Shown piece by piece: positions 21,001 to 30,000 of a DNA stretch of 64,000 bases. Source of the DNA: a virus; IMG/VR virus record IMGVR_UViG_3300008261_000059, positions 1 to 64,000 of that record. One strand, written 5' to 3'. The notes under the pieces were generated by a model. It ran no database searches. It saw only the letters and a list, made by a program, of their open reading frames with translations, and was not told where the DNA came from. The position numbers and the translations under genes were made by a program. Position 1 is the first letter of the stretch, and each line of letters opens with the position of its first letter.

Positions 21001-22794
21001 AATTTTACCTGCGCCTGGTGTTCCAGTTAAGAATTTAATTCTATTTTTTGCTGGATTGTCAATAACAAAATCAGTATTTGATATCTGTGGAATATTATTA
21101 ATTAGTACAATTGGATTATTATTAACATCAATTGAACTTGTTAAAACTGTGTTGGTATTTGTATAAATTCCTACAATATCTTGATCATAATTCTGGAGGA
21201 AAAATTCTGTTGAAGAAGCACCAACAAATTTTGTCGATATGTCATCGAAAATCACATTTTTATCATTTGGAGTTCCTGGGTCAAACTTTCTTGTGAATGC
21301 TCTTCCAGAAAAACTAGACGTTATTTTAAGTCCTTCATATCCAGATGGTCCATATGGTGGTGTAGTGAAATGAATTTCATCTTTAGATATATTAAAATCA
21401 CCTCTAAGGATAGTAACAGCAGCACCAACTGTATGATAACCAACCCTAGAACCCAAGTACCCTCTTGTTACATTGAAGGCATTTGTAGAACCTATTCCGA
21501 TGGTATTAATTTTTAAATACTCAGAATCAATTTGGATTGTATCTAATGATGTGATTGATGAGATTCCCGAAAGATAGATTATGTCTGTGGTGACACCAAC
21601 TATTGAAACTAAAGATACAGATAAATCTCTCTTATATAAAGGACTTTGAATAATATTATCTACTGATATAATTGCACTAGCATTTGGATTATTAAATGTA
21701 AATGACTGATATCCTGTCCCATAAGAAATGATATCCAATTCATTTGATGTAGATAGTCCAGATACTTTATAATTATCATTGTCTATCTTAGAGACATACA
21801 ATGTTGATGGTAATTTATCTGTTCCTAAAACCTTCGGAGTTAAATATAAATCATCAGCAGGAGTTACACCACCAACTGAAGAACCTAAAATTTTGATTTT
21901 ATCTGTTAATGCATATCCAACACCACCATTTGCCACAGTGATGGAAGACACATCACCAAAAGAATTTCTAGATACATTAAATCTAGCACCAGAACCAAAT
22001 CCAATTATTGTTGAACTTGGGAGATTTGAATATGAACTTCCTGCTTGACCAACAATCCTAGTGTTAGCAACAGAGGAAACAGTAAATGATAAATCATTTG
22101 TCGGACTTGTTCCATTCATAAAGGTTCCAGAAATTGAAACCGTATCACCAACTGCATATCCTCTTCCACCTTCTCTCAAAACTAAAGATGTAGAAATAGG
22201 ATATCCAGTAGATGAGTTGTAAACAATGAAGACATTGAACTTTGCTCCAGTTCCAACCCCACTTGTTGAGTATGCTGGGAATGGGTCAAAAAATCCGTAG
22301 AATCTATTTTGATTGAGGGAAAAATCTGGAGTTATTGAAGCAGATGTTCCAACAATAGCAGTTGAGATAGCAACATTGTATCCATTCTCAAAAATTGAAG
22401 TCCCATTTCCACCTTCAACCTGCATGATGATTGAAGATTCCGTAGATGCTACAGACAAATATGGAGCAGTATCTGGTCCTTTTCTGACTATCAATGAACT
22501 TTCAACATATGATGTAGTCGCAATTCCAACTTGTGTCCCCAAATCTTCAGTTGTTGGAAAATATCCAGATCCAGAATTTAAAATAGCAACTCTTCTAATT
22601 GAACCATCAACAATTACTGGATAAAATAAACCTTCAACAAGAGGCACTTTTGTTCCAGATATTTCTATTTTTGGTGGGTCAGTTGATGCATAACCAGCAC
22701 CACCATTTAAAACATCTATAGATGAAACACCATACTCTGAATTAAAGTTAGGTCTTAAAACAGCACCTGAACCTGGAACTTCTCTTGTTGACAT
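18070..22794 (-). CDS. large virion protein with GxGY repeats and a predicted beta-propeller
   Basis: The protein has 1574 residues. The N-terminal 750 residues contain repeats of about 40 residues with the core GGAGYASTDPPKIEI or NPGTGYTTSPVPRVLIG, probably small beta-modules. Around residues 800-870 is the cyanophage domain with NLFVFINDVLQEP. Residues about 1100-1400 contain a series of segments with a hydrophobic triplet, VGDSGTIIHSTNGNIWDRI, VAVGQNATIFVSTTGNTGW and similar, spaced about 45 residues apart. These Asp-box-like S-x-NG-xx-W hairpins are typical of BNR or Ycf48-type propellers. Propellers in virion proteins often bind surface glycans; that role here is inference. Confidence 0.75.
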   Translation of the reverse strand: MSTREVPGSGAVLRPNFNSEYGVSSIDVLNGGAGYASTDPPKIEISGTKVPLVEGLFYPVIVDGSIRRVAILNSGSGYFPTTEDLGTQVGIATTSYVESSLIVRKGPDTAPYLSVASTESSIIMQVEGGNGTSIFENGYNVAISTAIVGTSASITPDFSLNQNRFYGFFDPFPAYSTSGVGTGAKFNVFIVYNSSTGYPISTSLVLREGGRGYAVGDTVSISGTFMNGTSPTNDLSFTVSSVANTRIVGQAGSSYSNLPSSTIIGFGSGARFNVSRNSFGDVSSITVANGGVGYALTDKIKILGSSVGGVTPADDLYLTPKVLGTDKLPSTLYVSKIDNDNYKVSGLSTSNELDIISYGTGYQSFTFNNPNASAIISVDNIIQSPLYKRDLSVSLVSIVGVTTDIIYLSGISSITSLDTIQIDSEYLKINTIGIGSTNAFNVTRGYLGSRVGYHTVGAAVTILRGDFNISKDEIHFTTPPYGPSGYEGLKITSSFSGRAFTRKFDPGTPNDKNVIFDDISTKFVGASSTEFFLQNYDQDIVGIYTNTNTVLTSSIDVNNNPIVLINNIPQISNTDFVIDNPAKNRIKFLTGTPGAGKIVRTGITTGYGYQPLVGAGATVTVSAAGTISAVTIKGFGSGYRTPPKIEILSNVGTGASLVAIIGTGGTITSISIVNPGTGYTTSPVPRVLIGIPSSYSDLPLEYISGSTGNGFGAKASVIVGNQGNVIGFDIEEPGLYYKVGDVLKVVGVTTNPSIGIGFSEFRITVEETLTDKFSGFYPGQFIQFDDIAKYFTGSKKKFTLTISQGGTTEVLSLKSDPSTDVQIENNLFVFINDVLQEPIKSYTFNGSRLTFTEAPKENSKCTILFFRGSDLDVEQIDPPKTIKEGDTIQIGENILDPGDRPQFERIVKKIVSSDALDTFTYDSIGINTDVTKERPLRWAKQTVDRIINGVLYSKSRPDLKSRITPNTKLIANVFSEDEKIYVNNAFPLFSEVDLLSENLRDVIIVDVNDIQPAISTAIVSSASTISSLSISYAGTGYNTLTNPIVAISSAFIQRKDPIYNWKGSNNGISSSYTLNKVVIGNPIVSVGSSGIVAISTNGIEWSQSSIGYGQTISFNSVSVAEPNRYYVVGEFAKIATSVGINTTLSAWTEIKLLEEQVVVGLPDPIINFSSYYNTFNDISYSSLRRTAVAVGDGIGLFTGVGIGTTAFFKKNPPVFTNLNGVANNDARFVVVGDSGTIIHSTNGNIWDRIVSLPTTRNFEKVIWTGTQFVAVGQNATIFVSTTGNTGWERIIPNISDDLINIKYEYGVYVALTGTNQLLFSLDLQYWTQRLTNQNNVVKDLAFIPAPLPPEIRPIGPIIAEEGRYLLVGTSGTTMYAEPIYNRATGVSTVSNGAVSSIRVVNPGFGYSQSTPPPVLLEGDDAVSEKIYSIKSKGDFGVITYVGVGATHIDFVLKSEQYDNVTLGIGYSSLNTFGVTNSQLEVNDYFVIYNSNSTVGHALTGITTSMGGMNNYPASRVGTATSYLDGVYRVGTVSPAVSGIVTVRCYFTTGPGNIPIQVDTNTNDAPDVYRTRGLK

Positions 22795-22799
22795 ATTTT

Positions 22800-23030
22800 T
22801 TACTTATTATAAACACCACGGGGGAATAATTGTCCTTTTGCTGGTCTTCTTCCTGTAAGATAACCAGGGGTAGATATGTCCTCATCTCTCAATGGAAGAT
22901 TACCAATAGAAATTGTTCCATTTGTCTCTGGAATTACAAATGGAGTTGTTGCCGAATCAAATGTATATTCAACATTTGCATCTGTTCCAGAAACTTGAGG
23001 ATCTAGTGAAATGAAAGTGAATTCAGGCAT
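22800..23030 (-). CDS. small virion-module protein
   Basis: The protein has 76 residues, beginning PEFTFISLDPQVSGTDANV and ending RRPAKGQLFPRGVYNK. The start ATG overlaps the stop of the 627-aa gene at 23030, and the stop is five bases before the next ATG, so it is coupled on both sides. I do not recognise a fold. The basic C-terminal tail may contact a neighbouring structural protein. Confidence 0.65.
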   Translation of the reverse strand: MPEFTFISLDPQVSGTDANVEYTFDSATTPFVIPETNGTISIGNLPLRDEDISTPGYLTGRRPAKGQLFPRGVYNK

Positions 23031-24913
23031 CAGACTACCCTCGCACAGAATAAAATACCAGTTGTCCTTACTGTCTGAATATAAGAACCATTAATTACCT
23101 TATAAACTTCAGATGGACTTACTGTAACAGTATCATTTTGTTGAATATTTACACCTGGTAAGTTGTAAGAAAATTCAATTAAAACAAAATCATCAGGGAT
23201 ATAATATGGAACTGGAACTAATTGTCCATTTATTGGTATTCCTTTAATTACAGCATTAAAATCTGCATTAGATGCTATTTGTCTGTTGCCATTATACCCA
23301 CCAGCACCTCTTTCTGGTGATTGAGATGCACTTCTATAATAGATTCTTTTACTTGAATTATTCGTAGAATAATAATATTCATTAGGATTATATGCAGCAG
23401 TAGAAACATACACATCCTCAGTATAAATGTTTGCATAATTAGAAGATGAATTTAGTGTGCTATATCCAAATTCTGCTGCTCTCTTTGACTGCCCACTGGC
23501 ATAGTCTGTGTCTATATTTCCTGCAGTCCAAGTTCTAAAGGTTATACTTGGTCTAAAATTTCCTGACCCAGATGGACCTGGAAGAACTTGAGTAAAACCA
23601 CTTATGAATAACTCATCCAAGTCCCATAAGTTTGGATTTTCAAAATTATGTAAAATAAAAGTCCCGTAAGTATTATCTGAAATTTTTTGACTAGAAAGAG
23701 TTGGTGCTTTATAAGATAATACTGAGAATGATGGGTCAAGACCTGAACGATAAATGTTTAAATCTAATTTATACCCAGTATTTGAACCAGTAATTATTTT
23801 ATTTCCACTATTTCCATTTTGAGATGAATATCTTCTCAAGTTATTAAGATTTTCAAAAGTACTATAGAAATCTGTTGGTCTTGTTTGGTTATCAAGTTTT
23901 TCTGATCCAACCCATCTTCTAGAATATGACATTCCACCAAAAGTCAAAGATCCAGCAGCATATGGATGGAATCCACTTCCTGCACCTAAAATTAAATTAT
24001 AATCATCATAAATTAAAAACATCCTATATGTTGTTCCATATTTTTTATTTGGATTTATTGGTTGTTTTAATATAGCACCACTATTGTATCCACTTGATGA
24101 AAGTTGCTTATAGTAAAATGAACTTGTTGTTCCATATCCAATTGGATTTACATCTCCAGTATTTGCTGGGAGAACAACAATGGTGCCTCCATTTATACCA
24201 GAACTAGTATTATCTTCAATATAATACGTTCCTGCCTGACCAGGAAGAGGTGACCAAGTTAAACTAAAACCATTATTAATATTATATGGTGCATTAAACG
24301 CAAGAGAATGTATAGCATAAGCATAACCAGGAGTAGTTGTTTTTGCAATTCCTAGAGTATAACCATAACTATTAGTAAGTGTTAAAGTATCTCCTTCTCT
24401 AATGGTTATGGTTGTATTGGCACCACCAACCGTACCATTTCTATCTTGTCCATTTATAATAAAATTATTACTAGAAATATTGGAAAATGTACATGCATAT
24501 GATACGTTTCCAGTTACAGTTGCTGCTATTGCTACTTTAACTTGGAAATTAACAGCTCCATTTGCTGCACCACCAATATCTGCTGCAGGTACTGTTACTA
24601 TTTCTCCCCCAGTATATCCATATCCTGGTCTATTTACATTGATATTGATAATTATTCCAGAACTTCTATAAACATCTAATGTGAGACCAGTTCCTATTCC
24701 AGATTCCGATGTTGTGGGAACATCAAAGTAATCATCATTGGTTGTACCAACAGTTCCACCAATACCAGCAGTAAATGTTGTAACTCCAACAACAAGACCA
24801 CTATCAGTCCCGCCATGAAGATCCAACCAATCAAAAGCACTTTCTAGTTGATCGATTAAACTACTGGATGCCCATCCAGGATTTACAGAAATTGTTGTAG
24901 TTGTAATTGCCAT
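23030..24913 (-). CDS. virion structural protein, beta-rich, 627 aa
   Basis: The protein begins AITTTTISVNPGWASSSLID, a start I associate with cyanophage structural proteins. Residues about 90-270 include the RPGYGYTGGEIVTVPA module and a segment (GDTLTLTNSYGYTLGI, then GTYYIEDNTSSGINGGTIVV) that has the look of a cupredoxin-like sandwich without an obvious copper ligand set. The C-terminal 350 residues are rich in Tyr, Asn and Ser, with SRRWVGSEK and SKRIYYRSASQSPERGAGG, and end in VRTTGILFCARVV. It lies between the frameshifted fibre gene and the 76-aa gene. The function is unknown beyond a likely virion role. Confidence 0.7.
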   Translation of the reverse strand: MAITTTTISVNPGWASSSLIDQLESAFDWLDLHGGTDSGLVVGVTTFTAGIGGTVGTTNDDYFDVPTTSESGIGTGLTLDVYRSSGIIININVNRPGYGYTGGEIVTVPAADIGGAANGAVNFQVKVAIAATVTGNVSYACTFSNISSNNFIINGQDRNGTVGGANTTITIREGDTLTLTNSYGYTLGIAKTTTPGYAYAIHSLAFNAPYNINNGFSLTWSPLPGQAGTYYIEDNTSSGINGGTIVVLPANTGDVNPIGYGTTSSFYYKQLSSSGYNSGAILKQPINPNKKYGTTYRMFLIYDDYNLILGAGSGFHPYAAGSLTFGGMSYSRRWVGSEKLDNQTRPTDFYSTFENLNNLRRYSSQNGNSGNKIITGSNTGYKLDLNIYRSGLDPSFSVLSYKAPTLSSQKISDNTYGTFILHNFENPNLWDLDELFISGFTQVLPGPSGSGNFRPSITFRTWTAGNIDTDYASGQSKRAAEFGYSTLNSSSNYANIYTEDVYVSTAAYNPNEYYYSTNNSSKRIYYRSASQSPERGAGGYNGNRQIASNADFNAVIKGIPINGQLVPVPYYIPDDFVLIEFSYNLPGVNIQQNDTVTVSPSEVYKVINGSYIQTVRTTGILFCARVV

Positions 24914-24919
24914 TTAAAC

Positions 24920-25966
24920 TTATGCCTCCAGTTGAAGAATGGTTAAATCTGCTGTAATGGATTGGGTAGTTCCCGATAAATTTTTAATTGATGCGTAAAT
25001 TGATTTGAATCCAGCAATATTTGTATTGCCAATACCGTTATTAGCAATTGATGTTGTTACACCAGTAACTACAACTCTTGATTGTAATGAACCACCAGAT
25101 GAGGTTACAGTAACAACTCCAGCAGAAACTGGTGAGACATCTAATCCTGAACCAAAATTAATTGTTCCTGCAGTACCTACTATTGCATTATCATCTTTAA
25201 TTTCAATACCAGTTCCAGATGCTATAACACCAAACAATGCACTTCCATCAAGAGCAGGAAGTGCTCCCACCAAAGATCCCGAATTAAGATTGGTTAGATT
25301 TGCTCCAGAACCAGAGAATGATGCTGCTGTAATAAAACCAACAGTGTTAATATTAATTGTTGTTGAAACTGCACTAGATATTCCAGCAGTAGTTGCATAT
25401 CCAGCAGTTCCTGATGCCGTAGATACTCCAGCAGTTATTGCATAATTAGAAGTTACAGATACTGTCGATATTCCAGCAGTTGCTGAATAAGTTGCAACAC
25501 CAGCAACATTTGCATATGTTGCAAGTCCACTTCCAGATACTGTAGCAATACCAGAAGCAAATGAAACACTTAGATTAGAACCAAAGTTAATTGTTCCTGC
25601 AGTTCCAACTGGAGTTGCATCGTCTTCAATAATAACTCCACTACCACTACCAACAACTCCAATCAGTGCAGAACCGTCAATTGCAGGTAATGTTCCAGTT
25701 AGTTGTCCAGCATTCAGTGTTCCATAGAAACTTGTAGCAGATACGATACCAGCAACTGTGAGTGCTTCTGTAACTACTGTAGTCTTAATACCAACGTTTC
25801 CAGATGAATTGGCATAGAGTTTAATATTGCCTTCACCATCGGAAAGAACAACATTATTTGAAGATGTTCTGATATCTAAACTAGTATTATTTCCATCATA
25901 AGAACCTAAGATTACATTATAATTTCCAGTTGTTATTTCTTTTCCTGCTCTATCACCAATCCAAGT
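24920..25966 (-). CDS. 3' part of a tail-fibre-like gene, separated by a -1 frameshift
   Basis: This frame has no ATG start; the first usable start codon inside it is a TTG at 25273. It is nevertheless fully open upstream as far as 25966 and continues the sense of the preceding gene. Reading from the A-run at 25966-25969 it begins TWIGDRAGKEITTGNYN, then SDGEGNIKLYANSSGNVGI, and two copies of a SATSFxGxLxxGQLTG / GSALxGV module. These are typical fibre-shaft phrases. With the 356 codons of the upstream part, the joined product would have about 704 residues. Either a base is missing (AAAA where AAAAA is expected), or ribosomes slip back one base on A-AAA. Confidence 0.7.
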   Translation of the reverse strand, partial: TWIGDRAGKEITTGNYNVILGSYDGNNTSLDIRTSSNNVVLSDGEGNIKLYANSSGNVGIKTTVVTEALTVAGIVSATSFYGTLNAGQLTGTLPAIDGSALIGVVGSGSGVIIEDDATPVGTAGTINFGSNLSVSFASGIATVSGSGLATYANVAGVATYSATAGISTVSVTSNYAITAGVSTASGTAGYATTAGISSAVSTTININTVGFITAASFSGSGANLTNLNSGSLVGALPALDGSALFGVIASGTGIEIKDDNAIVGTAGTINFGSGLDVSPVSAGVVTVTSSGGSLQSRVVVTGVTTSIANNGIGNTNIAGFKSIYASIKNLSGTTQSITADLTILQLEA

Positions 25967-27033
25967 TTTGCAAAAGTATGTATTCCCGCACTATTTGTTA
26001 CCCAAGAAGAATCTGAATTAACATCAATTCTAACTGCACCAGATGAGGTTGAAATGCTAACATTAGAACCAGCAATAAGTGATGTTACAATATTTGTTAG
26101 ATTACTTCCAGATCCACTAAAACTTGTTGCTGTAACAATACCACTTACTCTTAAATTATTTGCTGTTACAATTCCAGAAACTCCAAGGTCACCAGTTACA
26201 TTGACTCCATTAGCAAGAGTTTGTAGTTTTCTACTACCATTATAGTATAAAAGGGCACCTTCACCAGCAACAGCAGCAAAAACGTTGTTGACTCCATCAC
26301 CAATTCTAATTGATGAGGATGTATCAATTCTCAAATCAACTGCATCATAATAAATTGAAGCATCAATTTGACCACCAGAACCCATTAAAAGTCTTCTTCC
26401 ATCGTTCATCTGTATTCCACCAGATGAACCAGTAATACTTAATATTCCATTATTTAAATGTAATGCTGATATTGGTGCATTTGTGTTTATACCAACTCTT
26501 GATGATGTTACAATACCACTAGCAACTGTTGTCCACTGAGTTGAAACAGCACTTTGAGCAGTTGAATTTATTGTTACTGTTCCCCCAGTTCTTGCTACAG
26601 AGACATTAGAACCAGCAAGAATACTTGTAATAACTCCAGTTAGATTAACTCCAGATCCATTATAAGAATTTGCTGTTACAACACCAACTGTAATATCTGG
26701 GATTGATGAAAAATTTCCAGCAAAAAGAGCAACGGTTGCAATCCCAGCATTTGTTGCGTAAGAAGATAATGAAGAAAGACCAGAAATGACAGAATAAGAT
26801 GAGATTCCTGCAGTTACTGCAAAAGTTGCAATCCCAGCAGTAGATGCATAACCAGATAATGTAGATATACCAGCAGTTCTTGCAAAACCAATAGAATTGG
26901 TTATTGTAGTTCCATTTCCAATGGCATTATAAATTTCATTAAAATTACTATTAATTTTAATGGCACCCTGTAATATGGAATCTCCAGTACCATCATTTGG
27001 AGCGGAACCTGTATTTATTCCTAATTTCGCCAT
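25933..27033 (-). CDS. tail-fibre-like protein, 5' part, truncated by frameshift
   Basis: The 366-residue frame begins AKLGINTGSAPNDGTGDSI and continues with KINSNFNEIYNAIGNG, the standard start of T4-like cyanophage fibre-shaft proteins. Repeats of the TAGISTLSGYASTAGIAT type follow, then a GDGVNNVFAAVAGEGALLYYNGS segment. The last ten codons, after GCA AAA, are out of frame with the conserved continuation found in the overlapping frame (24920-25966). A late promoter core lies 22 bases upstream of the ATG. The protein is probably part of the tail or baseplate fibres. Confidence 0.75.
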   Translation of the reverse strand: MAKLGINTGSAPNDGTGDSILQGAIKINSNFNEIYNAIGNGTTITNSIGFARTAGISTLSGYASTAGIATFAVTAGISSYSVISGLSSLSSYATNAGIATVALFAGNFSSIPDITVGVVTANSYNGSGVNLTGVITSILAGSNVSVARTGGTVTINSTAQSAVSTQWTTVASGIVTSSRVGINTNAPISALHLNNGILSITGSSGGIQMNDGRRLLMGSGGQIDASIYYDAVDLRIDTSSSIRIGDGVNNVFAAVAGEGALLYYNGSRKLQTLANGVNVTGDLGVSGIVTANNLRVSGIVTATSFSGSGSNLTNIVTSLIAGSNVSISTSSGAVRIDVNSDSSWVTNSAGIHTFAKLGLVIEQEKK

Positions 27034-27054
27034 TATACACTAGATGTTTATTTT

Positions 27055-27062
27055 TATTTATC
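27055..27062 (-). promoter_or_regulatory. T4-like late promoter core
   Basis: The minus strand reads GATAAATAAAAATAAAC, 22 bases upstream of the ATG at 27033, in the short gap after the 2616-aa gene starts its downstream neighbour. Confidence 0.5.
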
Positions 27063-27064
27063 GT

Positions 27065-30000
27065 TTAATTGGAAGACATCTTTATGGTGCTTGAATCAAA
27101 ACTAACAATAGGACTATCAAAATATGATGAAATACCAGGATAACTAAATCCAGCATCAAAAATTGTATTTACTCCAACGTTGGCAGTACCATCTGCCTTA
27201 ACAACACTGTAGAAAAGTTTTTGTCCAGATTGGAAATTATTATTTCTTAACTTAAATTTATTGTTGGATAAATCAATTATAGAAGAATCATTTCCTTGGA
27301 ATTCTCTATAGAATAGTGGTGTACCTCTATTTTTTAATTTAAAAGTTGTCAATCCAACTATTTGTCCACCAGTTGTAGTTGTAAAACCAGTAAATTGTCC
27401 ACTAATATCATCAATAGGGACAACTTTATTTGTTTTACTCAAAATATATGATTTTAAACTTACCCCTGTTGGGAAAAAGACTCTTTCTATAGACCCATCT
27501 GGAAGAAGTTCATCTTCAGTCACCATACTAAAATTATAACGATTATACATCGATTCAACACTATCAACATTGATTAAAACGTTTAGTGATGAATCACCAA
27601 CTCCAACTTTCATATTGTTGGATGCTTTTCCTATAATGTCTAAATCGGAGAACTCCTTAAATCCTGCAGGGTGAACTAATGACCTAATAGGTTCTTTCCA
27701 ATCTGTGTATGGAATTTGTGATTTAATCGAATAAGAGAATTTTTGATAGTAATCATTGTCTGAAATTCTCTGTTGAAAATCATTCAGATAACCAATTTTA
27801 TCTGTAAAATCATTAATTTTATCTCTAGTTACATTAAGAGATGAAATTAAATTAAATTGATTTACATTTTCGACTATTCCATTTAGCAATGACCTAGTTC
27901 CAAGTAATCTATTCCCTACTTCTAATTCACCTTTTGAATCAATAAGTCTTAATTGATTTATGTCATTATCCCATCCACTTTCCATGACAACTGCAGAAAA
28001 TACTGCAATACCATTAGAATCATATCCAACAACGTTTTCTCCAGAATAGTAACCCAAATCATCAATCAATTTCATTTCAAATTTTGCCATAACATTTTCG
28101 TTTATGACATAACCATAATTATTATCTGTAGTATATTCACCGAGATTATTTGATATCCCGTTCATACTATAGGTTATGGTAAAGTTTGTAGTGCTTATAC
28201 CAGTAATAGTAAAGAATTTATAACTATGATTTGCAGAATTATAGTTATTCTTTTGATTTCCATCTGTTATTCTGCAGTTTTCTACAAAAATCTTATCTCC
28301 GACTTTGAATGGGAATACTGTTTCTTGATTTCCATATTGATTTGCAATTAATGGGTATAATTGATTATCACTATTGACAAGTTCTAATGTAACTTCATTA
28401 GTTGATGGATTGTAAACAATATCATCAATATCATAACCATTAGAGTTTCTAGTTGGGATGACGGATAGAGGGGCACTCATATTGGTGACATTCTCTAAAA
28501 TATCCACAGAAGTGACTGTACCACCCTGTATATTTGCTTTTAATTTAATGTTGTCATTACCTACTACTTTAAGTACTGGAGCAGTGTTATATCCCTTTCC
28601 TCCAGTAGTAATGCCAATATAATCGACTCTTGATATATTTTTTATTTGACATACTGTTGGAACACTCAATACGGGTTTTAAAGTTGGATCGGTAGGATAA
28701 TCAAATCCATCTTTAATTCTTTCAATATAATCAATTTTTCCAATGGAATTAGAGAATGCCTTTAGAATTGCATCCTTTCCTGATACTGAAGTTATTGAAG
28801 AAATTCTAGGAACTTTTTTGTATCCTTTTCCTCCAAAATTTAATTTTATATTTGATATTGGACCACTTGTATTTTTAGAATCTGTATCATAGAATATAGT
28901 GGTTATGCCAGAATTTGCATTGTATGAAAAGTATTCTGGTTTTTGATTTAAAATAAATTTAAATGAAGTGCTTCCAGTAGAAACTACAGAATAACTTTGA
29001 TTATAGATACTTGGATTTAATGATATTTTATTGTAACCAATTACTTCTTTATCAATTGAGATTTGATACTTTTCAAGAACACTAGGTGATAGTGGTATTA
29101 AATTATAAAATAGAGTATTTGTGATACTCTTATCTGTTGTATCTATTCTCAACTTAGCACCAGAAACTCCAGCATCAATTGCATTTCTAGTGTATTTGTA
29201 TGATTCAACCTCAATTAAGATATTGCCATCTTTGTATAATTTAAGATCCATTCCACTTAAAGAAGAATCGGATAAATCAAATTCAATAATATTACCTTTT
29301 GTTGATGCTAATGGTGGATTTACAAGAGCAATTGATTGTACTCCACTTCCTTGAGATGTTAATGATATGCTCACTCCAGATTTTGAACTATCATAGTAAT
29401 TTGATAATTTGATATAATCTGGTTTTTGCTTAATTATGTAATATGTCTCATTAGTCTGCAATCCACCAATTGTTGTATTCCCATCATTATAATATACAAT
29501 TTTATCTCCAGTAACATAATTATTTCCTGGCAAATATATTTCAGAAGTTTCTGTGCTAATTGCTACAGAAGTATTGAAAGACTTAACTTCTGTTGTAATT
29601 TTCCTGATATTTGTATCATATCTAAGTTTAAATGTGTCAACCAATCTTGGTAGAAGGTTAAACGTAATTTCATCAGAATTTCCTAGTCCATGAGTTTCTG
29701 TTGTTTCTACATTCAAACTGAAATTTTCTACCTTTCCAATGACTTTTTCATATGTTGTTGTCAACGAATGTGCAAGTCCAGTTACAGAAATATCGTCAAA
29801 GAAATATAATGAACTTAATGATGATCCAATTCCAGTTGAAGTGGTATAACCAACAGTAGATAAACCAATATAATCTTGACCTCTATTTACAATGTAAATA
29901 TTCTGATTATCTTGTAAAGTAAATGCATCTGCCTGAGTGATTGTATTTGAAACAATCATTCCAGTTCCAGCAAATCCAACATTATACTTTACTAATTGTC

